Positions 10,945 through 22,920 of a DNA stretch of 64,000 bases are shown in pieces. The DNA is from Choanephora cucurbitarum (taxonomy: Eukaryota > Mucoromycota > Mucoromycetes > Mucorales > Choanephoraceae). The notes beneath the pieces are model-generated. The model had not been told where the DNA came from, ran no database searches, and worked only from the letters and a program-made list of their open reading frames with translations. The stretch covers positions 1 through 64,000 of the forward strand of contig JAIWNI010000018.1 in the NCBI GenBank assembly GCA_025331435.1, written 5' to 3'. Each line of letters opens with the position of its first letter. The stretch's first letter is position 1. The position numbers and the translations under genes are program-made.

Positions 10945-12564
10945 TTAGCTTGACGATATCCATACTCTATCTTTGTTGGGATACTGCCTTAGTTTAGCCT
11001 TAGTAACATAGTCAATGCGTAATTCCTATTGATCATATTAATTGAATTAGTTCAGCTTCTAAAGTGGGGGGGGGTAAAGAACTCACTTACCTCGAAATCC
11101 TTAATGTGAACAAGACAAATAGGACAGGACCAACGCCTGGTTTCCAAATGATGTTCAAAAAAGACAGCAGCATCAAAACAGGTAGGATGGCGACAATGAA
11201 TGCTTTTGGCAGGATGTCGTATTCGTGTCTGAGAAATGACATCAATCAGTGAAACACATTCTGTCAAACAGACATCTTCAAGCCCTTCTGTATCACACAA
11301 GTAAGCCATAAAGACGTTTTCCAAGTTTCTCATTCGATCCCTTATATCATCTGTCGTATGATAGTATCTCAATAACCGAATCGCATCCTGTTGTGCCTTT
11401 AAGGGAGACGTGCTCTTTTGAATGTTACGAGCAATGTGTTCAGTCATGGTATGAAGATAAAGCTCACATACCAACTAGAATATCATCAGAAACAATAAAC
11501 CTAGCTTCCATCAATCCTCACCTCTTCAATGGATTTCCTGGCCACTGCTGATATAGAGATATGGCTAATGTTTTGTTCTTCATGACCCACAAGTTCAACC
11601 TCTAACGTCACTGGCGATCGTTTACTTTGAAGTTTCCCTAATTGTCGATTGGTCGCGTCAGCCAGAATAGACACTGATGGAGAGTAACAATAGAATCTGT
11701 CTGTGATATCCACATGCATAAACCCTTCCAACACCAAATTCTTCAAACAAATGAAGGCAAATAAGGTGAAGTTAGGCTTGATTGTCTTATGTGTGTACAC
11801 TAAAGAGCCCTTACTTGATGCTTCTCATCCCATACTTCCTGATTATCAAAGCGTAAAGAACGACATAATGGCTTGATTAAGGTCCTTGTGGAATTCCAAA
11901 AGCACAAGTGATATTCAATGGCACTTTTCTGTTTCTGATGAATAAATTGAGTGCGTTCAATTGATTTCCGAAACACCGACACTGGGATTCTGATGGAACA
12001 GTCCGTCTTCTCTCGATCTTGCCAATCTACATCCATACGGTAGACTTCGTAGAGACGATCGTAGACTTCGGTTGTCGGCACTGAGTCATAAGCAAGAGGA
12101 TCAGCTTGCTTTGTGTCCTTTTTTCGACTGCATGGAAATGAGCACATCATGACAGGCATGTCTTATCGATACCCACACTTACGATTCTCTATAATCCGCA
12201 TAGGCAATATTCTTTGCTTTACATGCAGGATAACCAGGATAGATGGTGTGTAAAAGATATTCAGCTAACTCATGTGTCAATAAAGAATGAATATCAGGTT
12301 CCTTATCATGTATCAGTTGATGCTTTAGGAGGTAGCTGTAAATGGCTTCCAACTTGCGCTTCCTTAGACGGAAAAGGCTGATAGGTATCTATGTGTCGTC
12401 AGTATCCTTTAGTTGTAAATATGTATTCAACTTACAATGCCTTGACTTATAATATCCTTTAAATGTCTGAGGCCTACCAACTCTCCGATTTCTTGAGATT
12501 GTTTTATAGCCAGTATATTAGGCTTTTGTCGAAGTTTCCTTCGTTTGTAAGATGTAATGTTCAT
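10945..12564 (-). CDS. PIAS/Siz-type SUMO E3 ligase (PINIT and SP-RING domains)
   Basis: Minus-strand multi-exon gene starting MNITSYKRRKLRQKPNILA (ATG 12562-12564). The N-terminus has a SAP-like helical stretch (GLRHLKDIISQGI, then RLRKRKLEAIYSYLLKHQ). The middle exons form a PINIT-like beta region, including DWQDREKTDCSIRIPVSVF, CFWNSTRTLIKPLCRSLRF and VTLEVELVGHEEQ. The SP-RING follows: VSLIDVISQTRIRHPAKSIH, then C-R-H-P-T-CFDAAVFFEHH and W-SCPICLVHIKDFE. This gives the Cys/His pattern C-x-H-x-x-CFDA...CPIC of Siz1/PIAS. A final exon (11025-10945) reached by a 65-nt intron with the donor right after DFE adds ELRIDYVTKAKLRQYP, matching the '-L-ID-Y---IL' stretch that follows SP-RINGs. Nuclear SUMO ligase activity is inferred from family. 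Confidence 0.86.
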
Positions 12565-13511
12565 TATCCGTATAAATCGTAAGAAAAAAGAGAAAGAGAA
12601 AATTAAATTTGATGGGGTTAGATAAAAATGGAAAGCTCTTATCTCTCTCTTTCTCTTAGGATTGTCTCAAGTGAGTGACTTTGACACTTGACACACACAC
12701 ACAAAAAAAAGCTCCTTTGCTAAATGGGGAAATTCAATAAAGGTAACATGACATCAGCACAGTAAAGACAATGAACAAGATCAAAAACCAAATGCTGTGT
12801 GTTGGCCTCTACATACCTTTTCTTTTGGTGAATCATCGCCCTTTGATTGATAGACAGTTGAGAGTCTGAGCTTATTTTAAAGATCAAGTCCTTCATCTTT
12901 TCTTAGAAGTAGACTCTAAGCTGAATGTTTATGACAAGCATCTTCGATTCCTTATGAACCAAATGAGGAATCAATAAAACTCAAGAGCATAGTTTTAGTA
13001 TATTCGTCTTGGAAAGGAGTATACAAGCTTTGACAGATAAGCTCCTCTTGAAAAGGAAACAATAGATGTCCGCTTGAAATAGGCTACAGAGGTAATCAGG
13101 AACTACTTGTTAGCATGGGAATATCAAGCAGACAGGCTATCTATTGTATGTGTACAACCTAATAAAGTAGAGTGACTAAAGAGACGAAGACTTCAAAAGA
13201 CTCAATTATAGAGTTGTTGAGACACATGAAAGGGAAACGATTTGATTTACAAGTAAGACATCACATTCTCTGGTTGTTTACTTAATTGATCCAATCTCCA
13301 TATGTATTAACACAATGAGCATTGACAGACATTAGCTACATTTACTAGCATAATGCAAGATGCTTAAAATCGGTTTCTTTTTTAATAATAAAAGCCACTG
13401 ATTCACATGTGTGATGAATATAATCCCAGGTTATTCGCATTCAAGCACCAAAAAAGAAAAAATACAATCATTTTTTTTATTCTACTTAAATAGTACAGAG
13501 AGGTTATTAGA
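12565..13511. other. Intergenic region, about 0.95 kb
   Basis: Promoter side of the SUMO ligase gene and 3' flank of the reductase gene. It shows CA and A-rich runs near 12690-12710. I see no gene or structured RNA here. Confidence 0.55.
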
Positions 13512-14327
13512 TTACCAAACAAAAGGAATAAGGTTTTTTCGATTAGATAATGCAGTTTGTTCATATTCATCAGTGAGATTAGAAGTATACCACTCTCTGG
13601 TCTTTCTGGCACGAATAGAGAGATAGATAAATGGGAATGCCTTTAGGGTAAGCGAGACAACATTCTGACTGACAAGAATAAATCCGAGAAAAGAGAGTTG
13701 TTCACCGAAATAATGAGGAGCAATAACATGATTGAACAGACCACCCTGTGGCAGACTATAAGAAGAGCTCAGTTCCTGCTGAGTTGCGCTATCCTTCTTG
13801 GTACGCATCTTTCTAAGAAGCCAGTGGTGGTAGCCGTTAATGAATTCACCTAAAACAAAGATAATAATGCCTACAGTAGTGAGGGAATCAGAAAAGACAT
13901 CATCAGGCATCTGCTGTGTCATCAAGAGATCCAGAAGGGTAGTCAGGGTATAGGTGATCATGACAGACAGCATTGTTTCCGCATTGGTCGTGCTCTTGTA
14001 GACATGGACAAAGCAGACCTCAAATACACGTTTCGAGAAATGAAAGAGACTCATGAGATGAATGATGTCAAAATGAGTTTGCCAGTTGTAAAAGGAAGGT
14101 CTCTTGACCAGTAAACAGATAATGACACTTGGTAGATAGATGCAGATCATCGCCTTCTTGCTGGGTATTGTGTCCAATTTGCGACTTCCAAACTTTGAGT
14201 AGGGCGTTGTCTCTCCTGAAAGACCACCGAAGGCACTTATGTTTAATAAGATACCGAGTATTAAGGTCGAGGTTGAAAACAATGTCCATTCGGGAACATA
14301 AAAGCCAAATAAAGAGTGTGTTTCCAT
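13512..14327 (-). CDS. Steroid 5-alpha-reductase family membrane enzyme
   Basis: Intronless 271-residue protein with six or so hydrophobic segments, starting METHSLFGFYVPEWTLFSTS. The C-terminal half carries the family pattern: GEFINGYHHWLLRKMR (Asn/His of the NADPH site), then LPQGGLFNHVIAPHYFGEQL and FPFIYLSIRARKTREWY. This is the 3-oxo-5-alpha-steroid 4-dehydrogenase C-terminal domain shared by SRD5A1/2, plant DET2, polyprenol reductase (SRD5A3/Dfg10) and Tsc13. The length fits the family (about 255-320 aa). It probably sits in the ER and reduces an alpha,beta-unsaturated carbonyl. Whether the substrate is a sterol, polyprenal or enoyl-CoA cannot be read from the sequence; the absence of an N-terminal ubiquitin-like region argues against Tsc13. 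Confidence 0.88.
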   Translation of the reverse strand: METHSLFGFYVPEWTLFSTSTLILGILLNISAFGGLSGETTPYSKFGSRKLDTIPSKKAMICIYLPSVIICLLVKRPSFYNWQTHFDIIHLMSLFHFSKRVFEVCFVHVYKSTTNAETMLSVMITYTLTTLLDLLMTQQMPDDVFSDSLTTVGIIIFVLGEFINGYHHWLLRKMRTKKDSATQQELSSSYSLPQGGLFNHVIAPHYFGEQLSFLGFILVSQNVVSLTLKAFPFIYLSIRARKTREWYTSNLTDEYEQTALSNRKNLIPFVW

Positions 14328-15812
14328 GCTGCTTATTTTGTTTTAGAAGAAAAGAGAGGGAGCAAGTTACCTTGACAGTTGCTTTCATTTAAAAGAAACC
14401 GCCGTGCAACTCTATGATTGAGATCGGTGTTTCAATAGGCGCTTTTTTATCATGCTTCTTGTAAGTCAAAGAGGTAAGAATCTCACAACCACTCAACGCA
14501 TTTGACAAAGAAATAAAGACACTCATACACAACTGAAGCTATTAGAATTGCCTGGTAAGGATTTGGTAAGAGAGAGAAAGAGAGAGAGAAAAACATGATA
14601 TGAAGATCGGGAGAGGATAGTAAGTCGATACAAGCGCTATTAATTTCCAACCTACTAAACTCAAGGATTAAAAAAAAATCGGCTTTGACAAGATAATCTG
14701 CATTGTGATTCGGTTTACGGATGAATTGCTTTCCCTTTTTTTTTAGTCAGACATTCTTCTATCCCCTTCTTTCCTTTTCACGCTCATTCCTTCATTCATC
14801 TGAAACTCTTCAACTAATTATCAGTTGTATAAATAAAAAGAATACAATGGGTTTCAAATTACAATGACTTCTTAGGGTATAGAGTTCATTTAAAATGAGT
14901 ATGACATTTTTTTGTTGTCTAAAGCAACATCTTATTTTGGTCATTTGTGTAGCTTAATAGCTGTCATTAAGACAAACAGCCAATGAAAGTAAAAAATACG
15001 TTTCAACCTTTTGTTGTAGTTTCAAACTTTATTATCACAGATAGAAATTTAATTTATTAAATTAAGCGATGAATTAATAGTTATGGCTCCCATCTGTACA
15101 TTACTAAATCGAAAGGTTTCTATGGCTTGAAAAACGTGAAACGATCTTCATCTAGAGAAAAGAGAAATGGTCAAGCTGTTAAGTGGACTTGTAATTGTAT
15201 TATTATTTTTTGAAAGAACAAGAAAGAGTATTTGATGAGTGCTTAGTAAAGTGCAAGCCTTGTTTTATCAAACATCAATGATTTATGAAGCATGTTTCAC
15301 AAGCATAGAGTCCAATTCATTGTATAAAAGACAATACCTGTCTTTAATCAAAAAAGAAAAAAAATGCGTGTGTTTCTTCAACCAACTCTAACATTGTTCA
15401 ACTTAATTTATCTCTGAACCATACAACAAAAGATACACCATTAGTTCTTTTTATCATGTACGGAATAGTGCGCATGATAAATTCATTACCTTGGAGGCAT
15501 CACTTGTAAGATAGATGATGTTTTGTGCAGAATTTCTCATTAAGTTGCAATGTCAGAATTGCCACCAATTTATGCTTACAAATAGTGTATAGCATATGCT
15601 TCAAGCCAGAAATTACTGTTTGAATTGAAATGAATAGTGTACTAAAGTTCAAACAAAAAGCTAACAAATGAACACTAGAGTCTTTTCTTTTTCATGTAGG
15701 GTTTATTGTTCCTCAAGAATAAAAATAAGATAAACAAGACATGTTGTCTTACAACTTGTCCTTTAGAGAAAAAAAAAAAAGCAAAAAATGGGTCCAGCAA
15801 TCTTGTCTGTGT
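14328..15812. other. Intergenic region, 1.5 kb
   Basis: AT-rich DNA with short GA and T runs (14570-14595, 14735-14745). All frames are broken by frequent stops. It must contain the promoter of the reductase gene and the 3' flank of the next minus-strand gene; nothing else is recognised. Confidence 0.55.
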
Positions 15813-16613
15813 TTAGTTCTTTGGGTGATCTGCTACCATAATAATAGCGCTTGGTACTGGTTCACCTTCTAACTTCAATCGCCATCCGGTTTCCGTCTCA
15901 TAAGCAGTTCCATATTGGTTAGCACCACCAACAGCATCAGAGTAAACCCAATTGAAGGGTTGATTGTCTTCTGATTGGACAACAAGCCAATACAACTTTG
16001 ACTTCTTTAGGACAACAGCTTCATCAGGTGTCCATTCAAGAACACCAAACATATCATCCTGACTCTCATCATCATCTAGGTTGTTGTTGACTGAAGCAGT
16101 CTCAACGCATTTGTTCAAATCAGGTACTTGAGCATGGTTACTACTCTTGGAAGCACAGACCGATAATTTACCCTGAATGTGATTTTTGGTAAGTGAACTG
16201 GCTACAGGGATTTGAACGTTGACAAGGTGAACATGGCGGTTGGGAAAAAGCCTGTCCCACCAGCTCTCTCCGCTCGTCAAATGCAGACTGCGGCCCATGG
16301 ACATCTCTTTGAAATTCTCAGGGTTTGGAGAGAATGCGATGGCTGCGGCTTTGCCTGACTGAATAGAAATACCAGATATGTTTTCAATAGGAGGAAAGCC
16401 TGTATGTAAGATGATACGAGGATTTGTGTTGGTGGTGGCGAATGTTGTGATTTGTGCTTCATCTTGATTTGTGATAGCAGGATATGCGAAATGCATGAAA
16501 AGAGCTAAAAGACCAATAGAAGATAATAATCGGAGAAATAACTTGCAGCGTCTCTTTTTCGTCTTTTGTCGAATAATCTGTTCTTCAACGGTATATTTTT
16601 CATCTAGTTTCAT
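15813..16613 (-). CDS. Unknown protein with N-terminal membrane anchor
   Basis: A 266-codon frame starting at the ATG at 16611-16613 (MKLDEKYTVEEQIIRQKTKK); the open frame extends further upstream but without an ATG. Residues about 8-23 are basic, followed by a single hydrophobic segment (LLSSIGLLALFMHFAYPAI), which fits a type II signal anchor with the bulk in the lumen or outside. The rest is beta-rich with no family I recognise. It contains FPPIENISGISIQSGKAAAI, a four-Cys-poor middle and an acidic loop (NNLDDDESQDDMF), ending GWRLKLEGEPVPSAIIMVAD. The strand pattern and WTPDEAVVLKKSKLYWLVVQ resemble extracellular 'jelly-roll' style domains, but that is only an impression. No intron is needed. 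Confidence 0.75.
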   Translation of the reverse strand: MKLDEKYTVEEQIIRQKTKKRRCKLFLRLLSSIGLLALFMHFAYPAITNQDEAQITTFATTNTNPRIILHTGFPPIENISGISIQSGKAAAIAFSPNPENFKEMSMGRSLHLTSGESWWDRLFPNRHVHLVNVQIPVASSLTKNHIQGKLSVCASKSSNHAQVPDLNKCVETASVNNNLDDDESQDDMFGVLEWTPDEAVVLKKSKLYWLVVQSEDNQPFNWVYSDAVGGANQYGTAYETETGWRLKLEGEPVPSAIIMVADHPKN

Positions 16614-19600
16614 CTTGAAAATGTTTCTTATAGTCAACTGTAAAGCAAATAGAGGGTTTAAATAAAGAAAAAGTAGAGAAAAAGGAGAGAAAGTAAACTG
16701 ATAACAGAGTGAACTGTTTCATCCCTGAAAAGAGTCAGTCACATGAGAACAACAATGCAGAAGCAACTCTATAATGAACTTCATGTGATGGGGCTGGTAT
16801 GATAAGCTAAAACAAACTTAACCTTGACAGCAATAAGCCTTAAGGAAGAAAAGAAGCTGTACAGTGCCTCTAAAGCCAGAAAATGATATAGAGAATGAGT
16901 TCTCAGCAGCAACAGGTGTACGGTCTCCAAATTCTAATGAAGTGTCAAATCAAGTTCTCTATTTGGTTACTCTTTCTTTTATTAGAGCAACTAGCAAGCA
17001 GCTCTCTTCATAAGTGAATGAATCAGATGATACTCTCACTTATTTCACTAATCCTTTTTTTTTACATTTAGTACCGGTGACATTGGTTTGTTTCTCTTAG
17101 CAGTCAAAATATCTCTTTTTTTAAGCATCCTGTGCACTCTTTCATTTTAAACCATTTTCTATTTTAAAATAACTTTACAAGCTAGAGCTTGCCTCCAAGA
17201 AACACATGTTGAGATTCTTGTCTTATAGTACAGAGAGATACTTAGCTTCTTCAGAGACAGTACTAAAAACTTGCAGTATTCTTTTCAGACAGCAAAGGTA
17301 TGGTTTGATTTGAGAATTCAATAAGTAAATTAAGCTTGTTGTACATAAAAGGAAAAAAAAGGTAGCTTGAGGTATTTATGAAAAAACATATGCTTATGGC
17401 ATTTGTAGCTCATTAAAAGATAATATTGCTGATTATTTATCTGCAAAGTATTTAACGAAGATAATGTTGGGCGAAAAGACGTGATGTCAAGTAAGCAAAA
17501 GAAGACTGAAGCTTTATCCCTCCCTTCTATCAAATGGAAAAGAGACTCTATAAGATATTTTGCAATAAAAGGGTAAAAAAAAATGATCATCGTTTGCTAC
17601 TAAAAATGTCAAGATAAAGACAAGGGAATTCAGTTGAGGATTCTTTATACACAACATATGTCATAAATGGTTTCATCTATACAGATTATGTGTATCTGCC
17701 TCTGATTAGTTCTGAATGACGTTTTCTACTCAGATGCGTACGATCGAAACAAAAAGTTAAGAATAGTACAAAGACATCAATCAAGCTAAAGTTGTTCATG
17801 CACTTTGGCCAGCTAATGTCAGACCAACTTAATCGAAGAGATTTCTCTCTCCCTTCCTTTTTTTGGCAGAGAAAAGCTGACGCACTAAATTTTCCTTTTT
17901 TGGTAAGACCACTTTGAATACTTTCAAACGGAAATGGACACTTATCTGAAACTGTGATATTTAAATAGTAACCTCTTCTATCATCATAGATTAGTAATTC
18001 ACAGATAAATAACTTAAGTATTCATGATAACATGCACCAACTGATTTAAGTGTATTTCTTTTAGAGAGAAGAAAGAGCAATCTATATATCTCAAGGAACA
18101 CATACGCACACTTTCTCGTTAGAAACTCAGCCAAAAATGTTCTCTTCATCAAGGCGATTTGATCTTATAGCAGTACAGAGAAGAAAGAAAAAAAAGGTTT
18201 TTGTTTTCGTTACGCAGTATGTATGATAAGCTTATTGGTAAAATGCATTTTTGATTGGCTGGCAGAAAGTAAGAGCGCGTTTAAAAAGAAAATGTGCCTA
18301 TTATATTCATTTAAACATTTGTTACTATATTTAAAATCCAAGAAATGCTTGTAAGAGACTTGGCGCTCATTAAGCAAATGGTGTAGTATGAGAAAATGGC
18401 TAGGCATTTCAATAATTAGCATCTGACAAATATCTTGACTTTATACCTATGCCAAAGGAACAGTATGGTGTGCATAGTTTTGTATGTTCCAGATTTAACC
18501 AACCTTGCTGTAGTCAAATCTTAATATGCTAGCACTTAGTCCGTCCTTCAATCTCTTGCCTATTGTGCTACTCGAGCCTCTCACAATGAACTCCTCGAGA
18601 TGTTGTCTGGTGCCATTTTCCTGAAAGAGCATAGGCACTTACAATTATGTTCTGACTTTAATGAGATTTATGGAGTTGTTCCTTTTCTTTTTTCTTTCTC
18701 CAAAGGCGTCAGATGACGTAGCGCAGAGGCACTCTCTTGAGCCCCTTAGCATTGGTAACAATCAAAAAAAGAAACTTGGGTGACACCATTGCCAGCTTTT
18801 GTAGTATCTGTAACGATGAGAATTTCAATGATGTTCTTTCTGTGATTTCTTTGTTTTCTCTTTCTTTGTTATTGGACTATCCAGTATATGTGTAGTCGCT
18901 GACCTTTTGCGGTGTTTATGTTTATAACCCAAATGAATCTACATCATATATCCCTCTTATTGTTTCGATTTGTAAATGTATTTTCGGATTGAGTGTTTCA
19001 GATTTATTCTACGTTTAAAGAAGACAATATAATGTCCACCTTCTCTTGGTATTTTACTCTCATTTTTTCCTTCTTTAGGTAAGAAGCAATCAGGTATAAA
19101 TGAGCACGGTTCAATAGAACCCTCATTAATCTCTTGAGCTATCAAGAATTTCTTTTATACCTTACACGTTTTCCTCTCCATCTGAAGTCGAATTCAACAA
19201 TTTATTGTAATGAAAATTTTTCTGTGATTTTTATAGTTGTCGATGCGGACTATTGATTTAACCGTCTCGATAATATTTTTACAGAAATCCCGGTAGCTGT
19301 TGTGTAACTGCCAGAAGAGAACAACGATAAACAGGAAACTAATTCGTACTTGGTATCGGATCACATTTTCTATTTCGGCGCCCGTTACAGAAAGTTTTTT
19401 CTTTTTTCTGGAGAAGAATTAATTGAGATGACATTCATCGTTATAGCAACCCTGCTCATGGGAAACAATAATCTCATTGCTGAACACGAAAGATACGACT
19501 CGGTCGGATAGATGATTGAGATGGTTTGATAGAAATCAGAGCGATGTTATCTCAAATGCCTGAGATGAAGCGGATGACTCGGCACAGCCGGCACAATCGT

Positions 19601-20047
19601 AGATGTTACACTCTAAGATATTCTTATAACCCCGCTTCTTTTTCGGTTAAAGTATACAAAGCTATCTCTCTTACTCTCTTTTCTGTCTTTAGGGTAAGAC
19701 CGATAACAAGCGAGAAAGAAGAGGAGAAGTCAGATGCATTTGTACATGATCTACAGACTTGATTTCTCGGGGGGCTAGCATTCAGAGATGACAAGCAAGT
19801 TGCGTTATTCTGTTTATGTTCTGTATGCTGTCATTTAAAAAAGTGACTCATGTGCAATAGACGCAACCAAAAAAGGAAGCAGCGGTAAAATAGTAGCAAG
19901 ATTTTTTTGTCATACAGTCGTTTTTCTTTATATGTCTTGTATAAATAACTTTTTTTTTCAATCTTTTCTTTCTTTTCCATCTTCTTCTTTTTGTCTTTTT
20001 TTTTATTCAGCATACTAGACAACACACAATTAGAAAAAGAGAATAAA
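16614..20047. other. Long gene-free region, 3.4 kb
   Basis: The longest stretch without a convincing gene. Open frames in it are short, mostly lack an ATG start, and have AT-driven composition. The part 18440-18800 is somewhat more complex in sequence than its surroundings but shows no protein-like frame. The last few hundred bases must include the AUR1 promoter and a pyrimidine-rich leader (19960-20010). No tRNA-like B box with cloverleaf was found. Confidence 0.5.
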
Positions 20048-21370
20048 ATGTTGTCAACGAAATTATCCACTTTAAAGAAGACATGGTCGATGTACGATCT
20101 GCAGTATGGATTTATCTCTACAGTGCTTATAGCAGACTTCCTTATCATTCAAGCACCTACTTTACTATTTCGCTCGATACTTGCATGTCTTTTAATTTCA
20201 TCATTTTTCATCCCATACATTCGACGATTCACATTACCTGCTCTACCTATCTTCACCTGGCTAATTACTTTCTACGCCTGTCAATTTATCCCACTTGAAT
20301 ACCGACCCGATCATATCTTTGTCAACCTTTTACCTACACTTGAGCGTATCCTCTATGGCGCCAATCTATCTGAAATCATCTCTAAGCATACACACCCAGT
20401 ATTGGATATATTAGCTTGGATCCCTTATGGTGTCATTCACTTTTCATTCCCTTTTGTTCTCGCTGCTCTTTTGTTTGTCTTTGGTCCTCCTGGTAGTGTC
20501 AAGGTCTTTGGTAAAGCATTTGGCTACATGAACCTTGCTGGTGTCTTGACCCAATTACTTTTCCCCAATGCATCACCTTGTAAGTTGCATTTGAGACAAA
20601 AAAGTTTGATTTGATTTCCTTTTTCGATTCTAACCACACATATTTATTTAGGGTATGAAATCATTTATGGGTCAACTCCTGCCAACTATTCCATTCCTGG
20701 TGAGGCAGGTGGATTACTGCGAATTGACGAAATCCTTGGATTAGACCTCTATAGCTCTACTTTTGGCACATCACCACTTGTCTTTGGTGCATTCCCTTCT
20801 CTGCATTCTGGCTGTGCTACCATTGAAATGTTGTTCTTTGCCTATCTCTTTCCTCGATTGAAGCCTGTAGCTATCCTTTACGTCATGTGGATGTGGTTCT
20901 CCACCATGTATCTGACTCACCACTACATGATCGATCTTGTCGGTGGTTCTATTTATGCTATTCTAGCCTTCGCAGTAGCACACCCTTTCTTGCCTCAGGT
21001 GGACAAAAATTTTACTACACGTATGGATTATCTTGGTGTGCCCAACTGGACTATTGGATCTTTTGTTCGCAGCATCGAGCACGATCCTCGCGATAGCTAT
21101 AAGCTTCCTATTTCAGTAGATGAGTTCGAACTTGAGGAAGAACCTAAGGAAGAAATGAAAGTACAACGTCGTCCTGAACCATTAAGAGTCGCTACTTCTG
21201 AACTTTATTCGCTTCGTACAATCGAAGAACGAGAAACGACATTGTCATCATCGTCCTCACCTGTTCTTTCACCCTCAGGTTATTGGTCATCTACATCAGA
21301 GCCTACCTCACCTATTACACCTTATACACCATCTTCTGGTAGTCCTCGCTTGGAGTTCAACAAGCCTTAA
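20048..21370 (+). CDS. AUR1: Inositol phosphorylceramide synthase catalytic subunit
   Basis: Two exons, 20048-20579 and 20652-21370, joined through a Trp codon (ASPW|YEIIYG). The product has about seven hydrophobic helices in the first 320 residues. Diagnostic segments are HPVLDILAWIPYGVIHFSFP, FGPPGSVKVFGKAFGYMNLA, FGAFPSLHSGCATIEMLFF and STMYLTHHYMIDLVGGS. The last two carry the His/His/Asp catalytic triad of the lipid phosphatase-like fold. The enzyme transfers phosphoinositol from phosphatidylinositol to ceramide in the Golgi; it is fungal-specific and the target of aureobasidin A. The C-terminal tail (residues about 345-420) is hydrophilic, Ser/Thr/Pro-rich and cytosolic. The ATG chosen is the first in frame; sequence upstream in the same frame lacks an ATG. 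Confidence 0.96.
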
Positions 21371-21760
21371 TTTTAGATTTCATTATTGTTATTTATTCAT
21401 GCTGTCAACATCTTGTTTATATCTTGCATTTTTCTCTCTACTCCCCTTCTTATCCTCACTTATACAAAATTTGTATATAATATTTTCATTTCCACTATTA
21501 TTATTACTACTACTACATATTATTCACCTTTATAATACTTTTCTTTATTTTACTACCTAATACTACTTTATCAATTTCCTAATCATCTTCTTTAATACGA
21601 AATGCAACAAAGCACTTGTAAAACCTAATCTCAATAAAATAGCTACAATAGCTGCTTTTCGAATGGATGATAAATAGACTCTATCCCACTCAAATCTAGA
21701 ATTCAAGCTTAAATTGTTAGTGGTCTATTTTAAAAAAAATCAGAGAGAAGCTTTTTTTTT
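21371..21760. other. Short convergent intergenic spacer
   Basis: 390 bp between the AUR1 and Nudix stop codons, very AT-rich (TTATTATTA-type runs). It presumably holds both polyadenylation regions. Nothing else is seen. Confidence 0.6.
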
Positions 21761-22920
21761 TTACCTCTCCAGCATTGACATCTTCATTGGCTGGGCATAA
21801 GTCTTGTTGTTCAACAAAAGAGTGAGCTGAGTAATCCAACGCGTAAGGTACTTAATGTCAATTCTAGAATAGATGGGTTCTTTTCTTGTCATTTGAACAA
21901 ACGCCAGGTGCTTCTTTTGAGTGAACTGGACGAGGTCACTTGTCATACCCATGGTCAGACCCCATAGGCGAAAATGTTGTTGGGTTGGCAAGTCAACTGC
22001 TGGAAATTGAACAGAGCCTGTCATGACCTGAATAGCTTTCTGAAGCCATTTTGAATTGAACTTGCCTACAATAGGCAGCGCTTCAGTAATCAACTGACAT
22101 GAATAGCTGTTTTCTGAAAGAAAGAATGGCAATGGCACCCCTTAAATTAGGTCATCACGTTAGTCAGCACGTGTGGTTACACAGACACTATCAAAACGAA
22201 TCAAACTTTACATTGCACAGAAGCTACTTCAGACGTTTGAAGTTGAAATGGTGGTGAATCAGGTACAATCTGCAAATACACTTGTCACACCATTAGCGAT
22301 AAAGAATAGGGTACGTAAGCTTTTTTCTTTTTCGAAAAAAAAATTGTTTTTACCAAATGGAATTAATATCATGACTAAGGCATTGTCTTTAAGTGACGTG
22401 ATTTCTCGTTCGTCTAATTTGCCGACAAGTAAAAATTTCGAATGATCACTTAAATCGATACCAATCTCTTCTCGCACTTCTCTTTCTACCGTCTCTTGAT
22501 CTGTCTCGCCCGGCTCATTTTTGCCACCTACAAAGGCAACATGGCCTGACCACCTTGATGGCGATTTAAGTAAAACGTGGCCCGAGAGCTTCCTTTTTTT
22601 TTACCTATCACCCTGACGTGCAGTACGTTGCATAAACAAGATTTCTGCATATCCATCATTTTGGTTTACCCAGGGTTGTTCGAAAAAATCATGTATTGTC
22701 TCTATCTTTTCGTTTGACACAATGTGAGAAGGGCAATGCCATCTTAAAATAGCAGCTACTGCACCACGACGCTTCTGTTTAGGTGGCGAAGGGATATGGA
22801 TAGGTTGGTGCTGACTTAGGTTGGTGACCAAATCTCTAAAAGCTGAAAACAGTCTATTAACGCGTCAAAAGCATGATTGCTGTTTGTTTTTTTTTTACTT
22901 TTGAAATTATCACTTGTCAT
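21761..22920 (-). CDS. Nudix hydrolase (CoA-diphosphatase-like)
   Basis: Starts MTSDNFK at 22920; exons are separated by short GT-AG introns. The Nudix box is complete: FVGGKNEPGETDQETVEREV then REEIGI, fitting GX5EX7REUXEEXGU. Upstream is AVAAILRW and YAEILFMQRTARQGDRWSGH, and downstream LVGKLDEREI and NALVMILIPF, all usual strand positions of the fold. After a 72-nt intron (acceptor just before VYLQIVPDSPPFQLQ) comes SEVASVQWVPLPFFLSEN, then a C-terminal region of about 110 residues (to LER at 21761) rich in Gln/Lys and Leu. The SGHVAFVGGK start resembles Pcd1/NUDT7/8-type CoA and nucleoside-diphosphate hydrolases. The substrate is inferred. The gene is convergent with AUR1. Confidence 0.9.

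Noticed and set aside
11059..11090. A 32-nt GT-AG intron at the end of the SUMO ligase gene, giving a KLN terminus, or read-through to SEFFTPPHFRS
   Set aside because: 32 nt is too short for these introns. A 65-nt intron with the same donor gives ELRIDYVTKAKL, which fits the residues that follow SP-RINGs.
19526..19762. 78-codon plus-strand frame ahead of AUR1
   Set aside because: Arg/Ser-rich chance translation, no recognisable domain, and it lies in probable promoter DNA.
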